From Brachypodius melanocephalos (lineage: Eukaryota > Chordata > Aves > Passeriformes > Pycnonotidae), in the NCBI GenBank assembly GCA_013398615.1, contig VZSR01001685.1, positions 30,157,556 to 30,221,555 on the forward strand: a DNA stretch of 64,000 nucleotides. Reading direction: 5' to 3'. Within the stretch, counting starts at the first letter, position 1. Each line of letters begins with the position of its first letter. The notes beneath the pieces were generated by a model. That model had not been told where the DNA came from and did no database searches. It was given only the letters and a program-made list of their open reading frames with translations. Positions 14,674 to 28,735 of the stretch are shown here, piece by piece. Both the position numbers and the translations under genes were made by a program.

Positions 14674-16642
14674 GATCTCCAAGGTGAAGACATGCCCAGT
14701 GGCTAGCAGACAGTGGCTAGCTGATGCCACAGCGTGCAGATCTATTTTTTCTGTAGATATTTCTTGCTCTGTAGAAGCTCTTATCAGTTGTTGCCTCTGA
14801 ACAAGGTTGAAAGGGAGAGAGACCTTCCCTGCCAGGAGTAACCCATTTCTGGAGACACTAGCTCAAATCCACAGCCACACACTGGGTGAGCTTCTGTCCC
14901 ACAGGGTCTGTGCAGCCTCATCAGTTGTCAACTTCATGCACACTGTGCAGCCCAGTGTGAGGAACTGTGCAGAGAACATAGCATGAGAATTAGAAATATA
15001 ATTTCCTTTCTTTATAAAGCTTCTCCTAACCATACTACTTCCCATGACATGAGCAACTCTAAGCAGAAGACTGGGAATCGGTTTCTCACCTTTTATACAC
15101 CTGCTCTGCAATCTCCTTGGTTGAAAAGTGCACCACAGAGTAGAAGATGGGATGCTTTTGGTAGATTTAATTCATGGCCTTCACATAGGCCCCAAGCATG
15201 GAAAGTCCTGCATAGCTGTTCATGTTGCATGGGATGGCATGAGAGGAATTAAGACAAAAGACCAGGAAGATATTGTTGGCCATAATTAAACAGTTTTCAT
15301 GAAACTTTGAGTGAAAACAATAACATAACAACTGCTATATTAAACCAACAATAGTCTTCTTTCAGTATTTTATATTACAGATACTGAAGCATTCAGTTGG
15401 AGACATGACAATTAAAATCTTGTTGGATGGAGACCCTAAAAGAATTATCTCCGAAAGAATGAACTAGTTTTCTTTGTGAAAATCATAGTGAAGTTTGCTT
15501 TTGAGTACTTATAAGCCTTTCTTTTCAACAGAACTTCATTTTAGTAATTTGTGTCAAAAGTGTCTATCAGTTGTTTATTTCTTCTGTTTAATTTAAATTT
15601 TTGAAACTGTTGTTCAAACACACACTTGTTATTTATAACAGAATATAATAAAATAAATGTATGGAATACAAGCTAGTGAGACAAACATTTTTCCCCAGGA
15701 TGACCTCTTTAAAAAGAAACACTGATACTTCAGCATTCTTCTTTCACTCAGCAGTATCTAAAGCTTTCTAGAGAAGTCTTATTTTGTTGAAAAGTAGTAG
15801 GCATAATGCCTCAGGCCTAGATTCTAGTCTTGTTTATTCACAAAAATATTTAATCTATGTTTACTCGAGAAACAGTAAAACAGACATATGTGGGGCAAAA
15901 TCCTGGACAAAGAGAAGTCAGTGTTGCCTCATTAATTAGTGGCATTTACAAACCTACAAGGTTTTGTTAAAAGTGTGAAACTTTTATTAATTATTAAATA
16001 TCTATATTCCTATTTATAATAATTAGACACTAGTCATTATCATATAGTTTACAATATGCCTAGCTAATATCAGTTTGTCAATGCTTTTAAAAATTTAACA
16101 GCAAATTTCAGTAAAAATATGTGGGAAATTAAGAGAATGCAAGATGATCCTTTTGCTTTAGAGGGATATTGGCTGTTTACAGTTAATATAGTTGAGAAGT
16201 TATTCAGTGGTTCGTAGGCCTCTAAAGGAAACTGAGTGTTAATAAAAATGCTTCTACCACTGTAAATTATGCACTGGGTATTTTCTCCATTCAGGAAAAG
16301 GTATTTGTCTAAATGAAGAATCCTCCTGCATCCAAGATAATAAAGTAGAAAATGTACCTGAAGTTAGAGCTGAATCCCAATGAATGCTTTATCAAAATTT
16401 GGGTGCCAAAAGAGTTCTTGTAATTAGTTCTTTTAATTTTACAAGTCTTGTCTTCTACTCTGATCATGTATCCTAAAACACAGCAGTACCTTCATTTTCA
16501 TGCCTTCCCAGTTTGTGAAACCATACAGCACCAGCTAATGAACATGTTCTCGGTGTCCTTAGGACTGAGGCTTCTGTCTCTGGCACAGGACAGCACAAAA
16601 ACAGGGCCTGATGCTCAGCCAGGGTCTGGCCTTGATTCTGAG

Positions 16643-16890
16643 TCAGCATTGGGCCAGTATGTTCCCTTGCATATAGGCCATCCAAACTATCTCACAGTCA
16701 TATTGGGAGGTTTGCCGTCTATTATTGTCACCAGAGACAGGGAGACTTCTGGCTTCACAAGTACTTGGTGTACTTGTGACAGAACTCTTACTGGACATGC
16801 TGATGAGCTGCACAGAAAGAGGACTCGTGCCTGGCACACTGCTTCCTGGCCCATTGCTGCTGGGATCAGCTTCTTCTGACTTTTCTGACT
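16643..16890 (-). other. Unassigned Ser-rich open frame, possible exon or pseudogene
   Basis: After an acceptor-like TTGTATTTGCAG the minus strand reads SEKSEEADPSSNGPGSSVPG and SVQLISMSSKSSVTSTPSTC. The low-complexity Ser/Pro composition looks like a disordered protein region. The plus strand is also open here for 143 codons, so the evidence is weak, and I do not recognise a family. Confidence 0.2.
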
Positions 16891-17988
16891 GCAAATACAA
16901 GCTTCTTATCTAAATCAATGAAAGGGACTTTGCTAGAGATAAAATATGGGAGAGGAAAATCTGCAATTTCTTCCAGAAGTCTGAAAAATCTTATTATTTT
17001 TCTGTTTTTTCTGTATAATTCTGTTTCCTTTATAAAGGCAAATGTTGTTCTGACTTTTCTGAGTACTCTTGAAACACAAAGTCAATTCTTGGCTAAACAA
17101 GTCCTTAAACAGCAAAGATTAAATCAAGCTTCAGAAGAAGAGGACACAAACAGAAGTGCCCCAAAGTGGATATGAAGGGTTTTGTTTTTGTTTTTTTTTA
17201 CCAAGGAGTAAATGAAGTTAAAATTCTGAAGAGGTTAGCTAAGGCTGAGAGCATGCATGCCCAGAGGGCTGAACTTGGCCTGCAAGAATACTGCGCACAG
17301 AGCAGGATTGGAAGCAAAGGCTGCATGAAGCTTTTGCAAACTGAGCTCATGAAAAATATAATAGTACTAAACACAGACCCTGTCAGTGATTGGGAGGTTT
17401 GCCATTTATTGCAAAAGCTGATTACACTTCATTATCTTTTCTTTATCAATTGATGTGGCATACTTCTCAGCCATGAATGCCTGGCTAGCTAGGAGTGAAG
17501 CCTGATAACACAAAAAACACCATTCTCCTATGCACCAAATTGACAGGATGTAGAGGATCTTTGAAAGCTATAAAATAGCACTAGCCAGAGATAATAAATA
17601 GAAATTTTCTTCAGTGTTCATTAATAACACGGGAATGAGAATAGTGCTAGCTTTTTCAGAGATGGAAATACAAATGAGAGGAAGCAAACTACCTGAAAAT
17701 GCAACACCTCTTGCCAGATGCTATGGTATCAGAAGAAAACCCACTTCAGTGAATGTTTCATGAATTAATGGCAAATATGCTACACAGCTATTTAGACAAT
17801 GCAAAACAAGAAGTAATGATTTAGCTGGTAAGTTTTTTTGGCAGACATTTTTTGTAGTTTATAGCAACAAATGAGAATAATGCATTTTCAATTTAAAAGA
17901 GCAAGAGGGTGTCATAAAACACAGGATCCTTAATGAAGGCTTCAGGAGACTGGATATGAGTGAAAACCTCTAGTATAAAGTGCTAAAA

Positions 17989-18064
17989 TTAAAAAAAAAA
18001 AAAAACAAACAAAACAAACAAACAAAAAAAACCACAAAAAAAACCCACAAAAAAAACCCCACCA

Positions 18065-18100
<36 letters not shown>

Positions 18101-18110
18101 AAAAACATTT
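17989..18110 (+). repeat. A/C low-complexity tract with long A runs
   Basis: AAAC and AAAACCCC-like units followed by an A run of about 32 bases, closely resembling the tract at 11,582. Confidence 0.95.
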
Positions 18111-21100
18111 TAAAAATTAACACTTTAAAAAAACTCACAACCCCAACTTATTAAGGCTGTTCCTGATAGGATTTTCTGCCAACTGTTTCCGCCTTGTTCC
18201 TCCACTGAGGAAATAATAAAAACAAAGGAACTATTATCTCAGAAGCAAATTTTAGAAAAGAACATTCATTTTATCCTACCAAAGTAAATTCAACTCTCAG
18301 TGAAAATATCTTTCAGCAGAAAGATGTAATTTTGTACTTTCACAGGAAAGCCATTCTTCTCCTAAAAGATGAAGGCAAAATGTATACCTGAAAGATGGCT
18401 CCAATGTCCAAAAGCTTAGATGCCATTTTACCAGCTAGGTAAAAGGAATTACTCCTCATTTCAAATCCTTCCTCATTTATATGCTCAGAATAGCATGGTA
18501 ACAAAACCTTGATCACTAAGAATATATCACACACCTTGCAGACCACTTTTTCAGTGTAAAATTATATTCACAGATGTGACATCTAGTTGTAGAAGAAAAC
18601 TGTATCACTGGTTACATTTGCTTTTTAGTGTAGAGCATAGCTTAAATGATTTTTTTCTATTTGTAAATTATTTCTATTAGAGAAAGTCCAATTATTATTT
18701 AGTCTATTTTGCTCATAGCCAATACTGTGTCACTACTCTGTTGATGCAAACCATTCCCAGGTCCTTTAAGTCCTGGCCTCAGAGCTAAAACTTCCTGTGG
18801 CAGGGTGTGAGAAGTGAGATTGAGAGGAGACTTAAAGCTTGTGTGACACTGGCACGGGTACAACTTAGGTGGAAACTTACTGTTTGAAGTCTTAAAACTA
18901 AGACCAATCTTTGGCAAATTCTCAAGAGCCAATCCCTAAATGGTTGTGACCATGTGCCTCCATCTCCACATCAAACACAAACAAGCATCTTCAAGGCATG
19001 TATTTAGATTTAGCCAAACACCTGGTCTGTCTTTGAGAGAGACCTGGATTTATCCTGCAGGTCCTTGGCTCTCTGGAGGTGCTTATCCCTTACCACCTTT
19101 ACAAAAAAGGCCTCCCAGCACACAACTCACACTGGCCCTGGGACATGTGCCATGTAAAAGTTATGGGTAAAGCAAATACCACCACAGACAGAGGGGTATG
19201 ATAGGCACATGTGGCAGTAGTTTGTCTGATTGAGTCGCTCACTGCTCAGAATATTAAAAGACAAAATAAGACAAAACAAGACAAACTAAGAAACACCCAA
19301 AAATCCTCTCAGGATCCATTAGCGAGAGAAGCTTGACATACACATAGCAAAAAAAAAATCTTACAAAGGAAAGTGAAGGAAAATGCTAGGTTCTTATCTC
19401 AAATAGGTGACAAAATGCATTAAATTATTTTAATAATTTAGGTAAGATATTTCAGCCATCTCTACTACCATATAAATTCCATAAACAAGAATGCAAATAA
19501 CCAGGGACTACTGCATGGCTGTTACATTATCAGCACAGCTGGATGCAACATCAAAGTCCTCATAAATGAGAGGAAGTGTTATTGTTATGCTAAGATACAA
19601 GACTTGAATAAGAGTTTTAAAGTAGCATTCACTTTCTTGATTAAAGATTAACAAGGTGAAGTGTTTAATTGGTATTTTAACTGGATACCAAGGAAATAAA
19701 TTCTGCATTTTGGAGTTTAATGAATTCTGTGGATCACGAGAGCACAGTTGTTTGTCTAATTTAAAATTAAGCAGTTAACTCAAATTGCATTTATTTAAGA
19801 ACATTTTGGTTTTGACTTAGGGAAATGTGGGAACCTGATAAAAGTTTATTTTGATTCTTAAGCTTTATTTCTCTGTCAACTATTTTTCTCTTTCTTAGAC
19901 TGGTGTAAATCTGGTGTAACTAACTTTGAAGTTTAATGACCTTTCAAGTTTGGCTCAAAAAGTTAATGATGTTGATGTAACATTACTTTGTCCATGTGCT
20001 GGTGTTCTCTTAACCCTAAAAGATCTCTTTATCTGTCAACACAACATCTTCTCTCAATGCAGCAAATTTTTTTTTCACATAATTTCAAGCATTTCCTTCT
20101 CCTTCCTATGACAGAAGTTTATCCCTTTCCACAGTCTCCTCCTGTTCCAGCTGTATCTTTTTTTGAACAATGGCTTTTTTTCTTTATCTATAATTTCCTT
20201 TTAATTTAGGTTGTTTTATTTGTCCTTGTATAAGAAAACTTAAAGACAAATCCTTATGAAACCTTGCCCACCTCTGAGCTGGATGCCTCACTTCTCCTGG
20301 CTTCACTGTTCAGATTCTGCTGATTTTGTCCTATTCCATAGTTCAGATTATTTCAGAAAGTGTCTAACAGGCTTATTCCTTGTCCTACACTGTTTCTGTC
20401 AGCAAATTTTGCTCATTACATTGGGATGAGACATAAAAGAACTTCTGGCTACATGACTGGAAAATACAGTGCCAAAATGACTACTGAGGAGCAGTTTTTA
20501 TAACAGCAACATAATAATTTCCCTAATTTCAACAACAATTCATACTTTGGATGGATTTGTACTTTGTGTGAATTATTCCAGATAACTGTCCATATTGTAA
20601 TTCATTTTATCCAAGTAAGATTAGATGAACACAGCTGTGTTTTTCTGACTTAACAGTTTGTGAGTATTTGAATCTGTGAAACATGCTAGTACTTTGTCAA
20701 GAGGCTGTTTAAAGAAAGTTCTATTGGTTGTTAATGTCACTGTTTAGACGAGTTGCTTAACTTTCAAACTTTACTGCATAGTAAGACTGATTTGGAAGGT
20801 GAAGCTGTGCAACAAATGTCACAGCATCTGGGAATGAATAAAATCAAGTGTTGGATTCAAGACCAGTCAAACAAAACTCACAGGCAAAAATAACAACATT
20901 CTGCTTTCAGCATCAGCATCTGCAGTAGCAGATATTGATCAAACAACGTCTTAATAACGCGATCATGAAATGTTGGATATGAATCAGATTCACTCTCCCA
21001 AATCTGTTTAAGGTAGATTCTGCTTGGTGAGCTCAGAGCTCACTGTCAGTAATAAGTGGAGCAGAGGGCTACTTTGCTTGGAAGACATGAATCCACATTT

Positions 21101-24100
21101 TGTAACCATACTACTTTTTTATGTTCAGAAATACCCAGCCCAACTCAGACCTTTTCCAGGGAAGTAAGGAAAGGAGAATCAAGGCATTTTCCTCGTTTCA
21201 TATATGTATCTCTTTCTGAAAGTTGTTCAGAAGTCCTCAGATTTGTAGAAGTCAGCTCCTCTTTGAAATAAAAAAAAACACCATGAGAGGGCAAATGGAG
21301 CAGAATTGTTGGACTTAGTTTTTGATAATGCAGTAGTACCTGAACAAATAAACCTCAGAAAAATCACCTATAAGAACACAGTGATGATGTACAGAGCAGT
21401 GGGAATTGTGCTGACATGCATCAGAGCTGAGACCTCTTTGGCCCATCCGGGTTTTGAAACCACACACCAGAGGGTAGCAGATGTCCTTCTACAAAGGGAA
21501 ATGTGTTACTCCACATGATGTGTTTGAGGCATTTCTGTCACATACAAAACTCTCATACTTATGCAGGTTGCTATGCACAGGGGCCAACAGATACAGACAG
21601 ACAAATTACCATAATTAAATCTTATTCAGCTTCAATAAAATTGGATGGCAGCAGCTACAATCACAGAGTAAAGAACAGCTGGTTTCAAGTGAAACAATCC
21701 TCCAGCTACAAGAAACTGTAGGTACTGCTATACAAAACTTCATAGGCAATGACTGGGAATAACATTATGTACTATGAAATAATTTTCTTAGGACTTACCA
21801 AGAAACAGCATCTGATGCAAGTAGTAAACATACAAAAATAGTTAAAAATTATTACTCTGAAGAGATTCTAAAATCATCACAATCTGAACTTAGTTTCAGT
21901 AAAATGTGTCCACTATGGAGATCTGCGGAAAAGCTCTCCAATTTGCTCTGACACTTAACAGAAATGAAAAAAAAAACCCAGAAGATAGCAAGAGCACTAA
22001 CCTGTACCTGTCTTGCTATACTTGCTTCTCACTGATCTCTGGTAGTTCAGTTATTTTGCTTCATTGAAATTGTTTGTGGGGTGTCCACATAATGCAATAA
22101 AACTTTTCAGTCTGTTTTTCAAGTGGAAAAGGACTGCTGCCGGAAAGATGAAATAAAAAAGAAAAATTAAACATGGAAGAAGAATACCTCAAAATATAGC
22201 CATCCTCTCTATAATTTTTATAAACTTCACTCAGAACCTCCTGATGGTATTTCAATTTTCTATTTTCAGTATACAAAGAAATACTATGGCTTTTACATGA
22301 ACTTAGTTAATTGTTTACACTTGACATGTCAACTAGACATAAAAAAAGATTTCTTCCTGGATTAGTCTGTTATTTCACAGATTTGGACATGAATTCATAT
22401 CTAGCTACAAATGTTGATCCTTTATAAATTGCAGACTAGCACAGTCATAATTGTGATAACGGTCACAGTATTTACGGTCCTAATCTCTTCTATCACTTTG
22501 ACATATCCAAAATCATTAGTTCACCTCCTAGTCAATTTTAGAATTTTTTTCTACTTTATCCAATAGACAAAAAATTGACAAATATTTTTTATAATATTAT
22601 GTTTTTCAGTGGGTATCTTTTTTCTGCAATAGCCAACTCCAGAAACTGATTCATTCATTCCCCACAAACATTTCATGTAAAATAAATTTACAAAAGGCCA
22701 GCTGCAAAAGCTAGTACAATAAACTGCTTATCCCCCAGGAACACAATAGAGAAAACAGGTATTTATTATTTGGATTTGATTGTTCACAGCTGGTGCTTTC
22801 ATCAGCCAGCATAAATATTGGCTGTTCGACCCATACTACAAAATTAATTTTCAAATTTTAACTCCCCAAGACAAATTTCATAGGGTTCAGAAGCAGATGA
22901 TTTTTTTTTTAATAATAAAGGATGATTTGCAAATTGGGTTCTTGGGTGAAACTCCAGGCTCACCCAGGCCTATAAATAATTAGTTATATTGACTTAATTT
23001 GAGCACTTCTGTGGTCAGTACACTTACAGACTAATGATGCAAGAAAGGTGAAACTCATGGACTTATAAAATTGTTTGGTTGAAAGTGTCTTGAAGCATTT
23101 TTCTTTTAAAAATAAATCTGGAGCTACTCAGTAAAATATTTAGTTATCTGCTTTGTCTCTGAAAATTCCATCTCGAAGTTTAGCCTTTAGCCTGAGTCTT
23201 TAGAATTACAATGCCACACACAGAAGCAGCCACAGGTATTTTAAGAAGAAATTAATATTTTACTTAGAAACTTATAAAAATCTGTTTAAGTCACATTTCA
23301 TTGAGGTTAATTATCAGCACTTCCCCTTTTTGTGTATGTGAAAGGTCATGGTTGTAAAAAACAATATAGGTCAGAACTCAATCAGCATTTTGGCAAAAGA
23401 AAAGGCCATTCTAAATTGCAGAGTAGCACTGACTGTTTGCCTTATGTTATCAATCTCTTCAAATATGGGAATTCAAGCTAAAGCAATAAAATATGAACTT
23501 TCCATCTTTTTCTCTTTTTTTTTTTTTTTTTTCCCAAAAGAATACTGAAAAGGCCACATTAATCTGAAGAACTGTTGAATAAACTGAATAGTAGGATGAG
23601 CTTCTACACTTGTGTCTAGATAGGAATTTTAATTATCCTCCTTCCCTTTTTTAATTTAAGGTGATGAAAAATTTAAATTTAAGTATCTGGTCTCATATCA
23701 GTTTGGGTTATCTCCAGAGATCTAGTCTGTTCCACCCAAGCTCTAGTGAATTTAGCAGTATCTCTCAGCTGGTCAAATCAGCAAGTAGTGTTTATCCAGG
23801 CTAGCAAATATAGACCTGCAGCACAGCACTTTTACCATGAATGATCCCCAACCACTTTAACAAACTGTATTTACTCATTTTTAGTCACATTATTTTCTAG
23901 TGAAATACATCCACAGTTTGGTTGGAACTCATCAGTCTCAGAGCAGAACAACAGTAGTAGAGAATGGGAACTGAAGTATTCTGGATTTACATCAAATCAC
24001 AGCAAGATTTAAGTACAAGATTTAAGATTAAGCTACATATTGAGAAAGTGGCTACTGGCCAAAAGAGCACTTTGAGTCTTGCCAAGCATGCAAACAAAAT

Positions 24101-25226
24101 TGCTCATATTAAAGAAGCTGACATGTTGAAAAGATACATTCAATTTTCAATATCTGATCATGTTTCTAACTACAGATATTTCTGGATATTGTGGCAGCTC
24201 AGCACTGATCTGGATGATGCCAGCCTTTATGAAATGTCAAAAATATTATAGCAATGTCTGTAAACACTGAAGGCAAGCCACACCATCGCACAAACCAAGG
24301 ACCAGTTTTTGTGTCTGACACAATCACTATACTCTTGGAGAGCCAACTCAGATAAGAACAAGCCAAGAGCTTTCCAGGCATGACAGACTGGCATCTATAA
24401 CACTCTGGCAAATATTTTTGGATACAGGATATTTTTGCAATGCAGTATAAGAGCCGAAAGACCAAAAATGGGGGTTTGTCTAAGATACCAGCAGGAGCTT
24501 CATCTGGAGGATCTGAGTGATGTTTGCCTATACTATGTTTCACACGAATTTCAAGCTGAGAGCTGTTCAAAGAGAGGCTACCACAGTCAAAGGAAAAAAT
24601 TAAAATAACATCTCCTTTTTTTCCCTTCTCATTGTGGCTTTGATCACTCCCATGATTTTTCAGACTTCAATATGTTTAATAAATATATTCTTTCTACAGT
24701 AACTGCTTTAAAATATTTGTTACCTTCAAACTAGTATCACTATCTGATATTATGAAAGAGTTACCTAGAAAAATAATTTAGAGACATGATGAAAACCTGA
24801 ATTTTTCTGTTATGAATAATGAAATGTAAACATATGTTGGGTTTTTTAATTATGGCCACTGCTTTATCATCTTTAGCTTTAACATGTGAGGCCTTACTTG
24901 AACAGGTTTAAGTAATATTAAGAAAATTTTTGGGATTAGATTCATGTATTGTTATAAATACAATATCCTTGATTTCTTGGCATGTAAAACAGCTAATATA
25001 ATTGCCTTTCATTTATTTTGAAGTTTGAGACTGGATTTACCAAAAATTTTATTCTTCCTATTATAATTCTAACAAACCAAATGTATCTATTTTTTCTAGA
25101 TGCATTTTTTCTAGGTCTCATCCAGTGGCAAAAAGCTTCCTTGACTAACAAACATTTCTTCCATTTCTTCTTCCATTTCTTATTTGAAGGAGACATCCTA
25201 GACAGAAGTAAGGTATGGATTACCTA

Positions 25227-25278
25227 CCATCTGTATGATACAGAAATATTTTCCATCTGTATGATACAGAAATATTTT
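25227..25278. repeat. Perfect 26-bp tandem duplication
   Basis: Two identical adjacent 26-bp units starting CCATCTGTATGATACAG and ending AAATATTTT. It is non-coding. Confidence 0.95.
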
Positions 25279-26528
25279 TCTTCTTAGAAAACCAGTAATT
25301 GGTAAGCAAATGCACAGGACTCCAAATATACTAATTCCACATCCTACTAATTTATCTCTGAAAATCCTCAAAGCAGTTTTCTCTTGTGCCTAGTAATAGA
25401 AACTCATTGTCTCTCTGAGAATTTTGCTTTTCTTCAGATACTCCTATCAAGAGCCACCAGGTTCTCTAAAACATTTATGTATGTACAGTTTTACAACAGG
25501 AGAAATTGTTTTCGGCTTTGTCCTTATTAAGGTCAGAGATTATATAGGAGATTACATATTTGTCCCCAAAGAAAAAATTATTTATAGTCTTTGCCAGAGA
25601 GGTGTAAAAAGTTGGAATTTATTTTCTTTCTTCCTTCCAGTCCAAAGTATTAAAGGAAAGCTTTAAAAACGGATGTTGAATGTGCAAACATGAACTATAT
25701 TTAAGCACTGAAAGCAATATATACTATACTAATAATATATAGTACTATCACTACCCTACAGACCTTCCATGATAGGTTCAGCTTTGCTTTTCATCATGTT
25801 TTTTCTGTTTAAGTGAAAGTTATAGGAGCCTGGGATTACATTTTTAAAACACAGTGTCTATTCCTGAAGTAGCTATGGATAGGCTGTTACCTCTTATTTT
25901 CTGTCATTTCTATCCCTGTTCCAAAGCCTGTGTTGCGTGGTAGCAGCAGTGAGCAGGCACTGGTGCTGGTGTGGTGAATGGGGAGGGAATAATCTGCATT
26001 GCTTGTGGACAGCAGAGCAAAGGACAAGGATAACTGACCCATCTGCACAAACAACCCTTGAAGACCCAAGAGATGGCTGTAATTACAGCCTGTCAGGGTA
26101 GGGAGAGAAGAAGAAGCAGCGCCACATCCCTCTCTCTGGACAGACGTCCCCATGCAGCAGCACTCTCAGCTGTGATGTGATGCTCCATGCCAGCACCAGA
26201 GTCGTGGCAGCCTGGATTTCACCCCATGACCTGGCAGCCCAGGATCTCAGCCATGATGCTTAGCACAGGTTGTCCCAGGCATCTGGATGGGTCTGGCCAG
26301 CCAGGGAAGGCAGAAGCTCATGGTAGTTCCTGCCTGCACTGGAAGCCAAGTACACAAAATTAAGATGCTCACAATAGCTGAACGGTTAAACTGTCTGCAA
26401 GACAACTATGGCCATAGAAGTACAAGAGCCCTGAACACTGCCAATCACAAACTGAAACTGCTAAATTGGCTAAAAGTCCGTATAAGAGTTGCTACAGAGA
26501 TTAACCACATCTCACAATTAGTTTGGAT

Positions 26529-26578
26529 ACAAAGCCCTTTGACGTCAAATACAAAGCTCTTTGACGTCAAATACAAAG
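26529..26578. repeat. 22-bp tandem repeat carrying two CRE palindromes
   Basis: Units of the form TACAAAGC(C/T)CTTTGACGTC plus AAA occur twice, with a partial third. Each full unit holds the palindrome TTTGACGTCAAA, whose core TGACGTCA is the full consensus cAMP response element (26,540-26,547 and 26,562-26,569). Confidence 0.85.
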
Positions 26579-28244
26579 CTCCTCAAGAACTTCAATGGCT
26601 TTTGATCCTGGCTGCAGACAGGAAAAAGCAGTGGGACTCTCTAGATACTGATTTCAGGGGGTTTTTAGTATGCTCTAAGAATATGAGTACATATGCTGAA
26701 GTTAATTTAAAGGACAGTATTTACAAAATGTCTTCAAGTGGCTTTTTGAAATTGGCTCTGCTACTTTTATTTAGGTTTCACTGAAAAGCAAGGGGGAAAA
26801 TGTTTCACTGTTGCATTGACAGCACAAAAGAAATCACTCTTATAGTTTTGAAGAGGACTGCAGCAGATGTGAAAAACTGATGTACTAACCTTAGGAAGAA
26901 CACTTTCATTTCCAGTATTAGAAACAGTGTCTCCAAAAAAAAACTTTTTCAGCCCTAGAAAAAGCTGTCACCAGCTATTTTGAAGCCTTGCCTCTAACTT
27001 AATAAAGCTCACAAGCTAGACATCTATACATGAAAGTGGAAACTCTTGCTAATTGGGAACAATTCACATAAAATAACAAAAAGGCTATAGAGCTTTTTTA
27101 TTATTTTACTTCCCTGCAGGAGAGGTCTCAGGGGGATTAAGATACAACAAATGTTTGACAGGGTAGTAAATTCACTTTCCAAACTGCCTGTTTCTCAGTT
27201 ACTATATTCCCATTGGACTTTATAATAAAGTCAGCTCACATCTTTGCATTCACACCACTAGACTTAGGAGGTGAACTGGCATTAACAGGACAAAAGTGTT
27301 CTTTCTGGGGAGGATTTATAAATCTATGTATCATGGTCTTTTTTTGTTTAAATTCCAGAGAAAAAAAAATTATAAGTATTATTTTCAGAACAACAGATAA
27401 ACATACGTATCAAGCAGCTGCATGGGATTACCAAGCAATATTCTAACTCCCAATGTCCTACCTCCAACACCGGCCAGCGGAAAATGCTTAATAAAAAGAT
27501 AGATAGGACAGCAAGCATGGGGTTAATATGTTTTCAGAGTACTTTCTCAACTTCCAGCAATCTGTAGCACTAGCACTTACCCAGCTAGAGATGTGACTTC
27601 TAATAATCCACAATGGATTTTTCTTTATTTGTCCAGCTTCTGGTTTTGATTCACTGTGGAATTCCAGCATTCAAAACACCAGTGGTAAGAAAGAAATTCC
27701 AGATTAACTACTCATTTTCTTAAAAATACTTCAATTTTTGCTTTTGCTGCCAATTTTTAATGTGATATCTACTAGTAATTGTCTTGAAAAATCCTCTTTC
27801 ATCCATCCAATTCACAATTTGACAAAACTCTTTTTGCCTTCACTCTGTTGATTGATCAGGCTGATTAATTCTGAATTACTTATTGCATCTATGACTAGTA
27901 AAGAGTCAGTCTTTGTTTACTTTTGCAACCCTTTTTTCTGATTTTACTAAGTCCTTCTGAAACAGGACTGAAACTGCACAAACTAGTTTTCACTTGCAAA
28001 AGGGCATGGGGCTGTGCTCTGTTGTTCTCCGCTCCTTTTCTGATCATCCCTCTGGCATGGTATTTGCTTCACTACATTACTGCTACTGGTCCCAGAGATG
28101 GTGGTTTCATCAGCAGGACTTGCTTTAACTCCAAGGTCACTTTCTGAAGCCTGCTCATATCCCATCATTTTCCAACATTTTAAAATAAAGATTTTTTTTT
28201 CCATTTTATTATCCTTCTCATATGTAATGCAAACTACATTCTGG

Positions 28245-28735
28245 ACTACAGTCTGTGGCCAGTGCACCCAGGAAAGTTGCTGTGCTCTAGTTTGGATCTA
28301 CTTTGGGACTCCCCAGCTTAAGAGTGCCAAGAAAGCAGTGAGGCAGGGACAGCTGCCAAGGGGCCAAGAGCACCATGAGAAGGGTCTGAGGGAGCTGGGG
28401 GAAGAGGAGGGACTGCAGGATCTACCAGTAGTTGCTTGAAGGGTGGTTGCAAAGCTGACAAAGCCCACAGGTCCTCAGCACTGGCAAATGATACAAGGAG
28501 CCAAACATTAGCAAGTGGGACTGAGGTTGGACATCATAAAATTTTTTTCACTGGGGATATTATGCATCTTTCAAAAAAAAATCCTGTGAAATCTGCATAC
28601 TTGGAAGCTTTTGAGATTTATGCCTAGACATCAACACTTGGTCTAGTGTTGGTGATGGTCCCACTCTGAACAGCAGAGAGGACTCAATGATTGCCTGAGG
28701 CTCTCCCAGCCAACAGGGCTGTGAGTCTGTCAATG
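28245..28735 (+). mobile_element. Highly diverged CR1 3' region
   Basis: The order of recognisable blocks follows CR1: GAGGGAGCTGGGGGAAGAGG, a GAAGGGTGGTTGCAA block, AAATTTTTTTCACTGG, a TTGGAAGCTTTTGAGA block, and GGTCTAGTGTTGGTGATGGT. The 3' octamer tail has decayed beyond recognition. Confidence 0.6.

Larger units (their letters stand above)
18111..28244. other. Intergenic AT-rich DNA, no supported gene
   Basis: It holds the 26-bp and 22-bp tandem repeats described separately and a more GC-rich patch at about 25,900-26,340. A 165-codon open frame at 26,287-26,784 spans the 22-bp repeat but has no recognisable domain and no coding-like conservation signal I can judge. Confidence 0.65.

Noticed and set aside
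26287..26784. A 165-codon plus-strand open frame, the longest uninterrupted one
   Set aside because: It has no recognisable domain, spans a nucleotide tandem repeat and a GC-rich patch, and shows no splice context. Kept only as a note.
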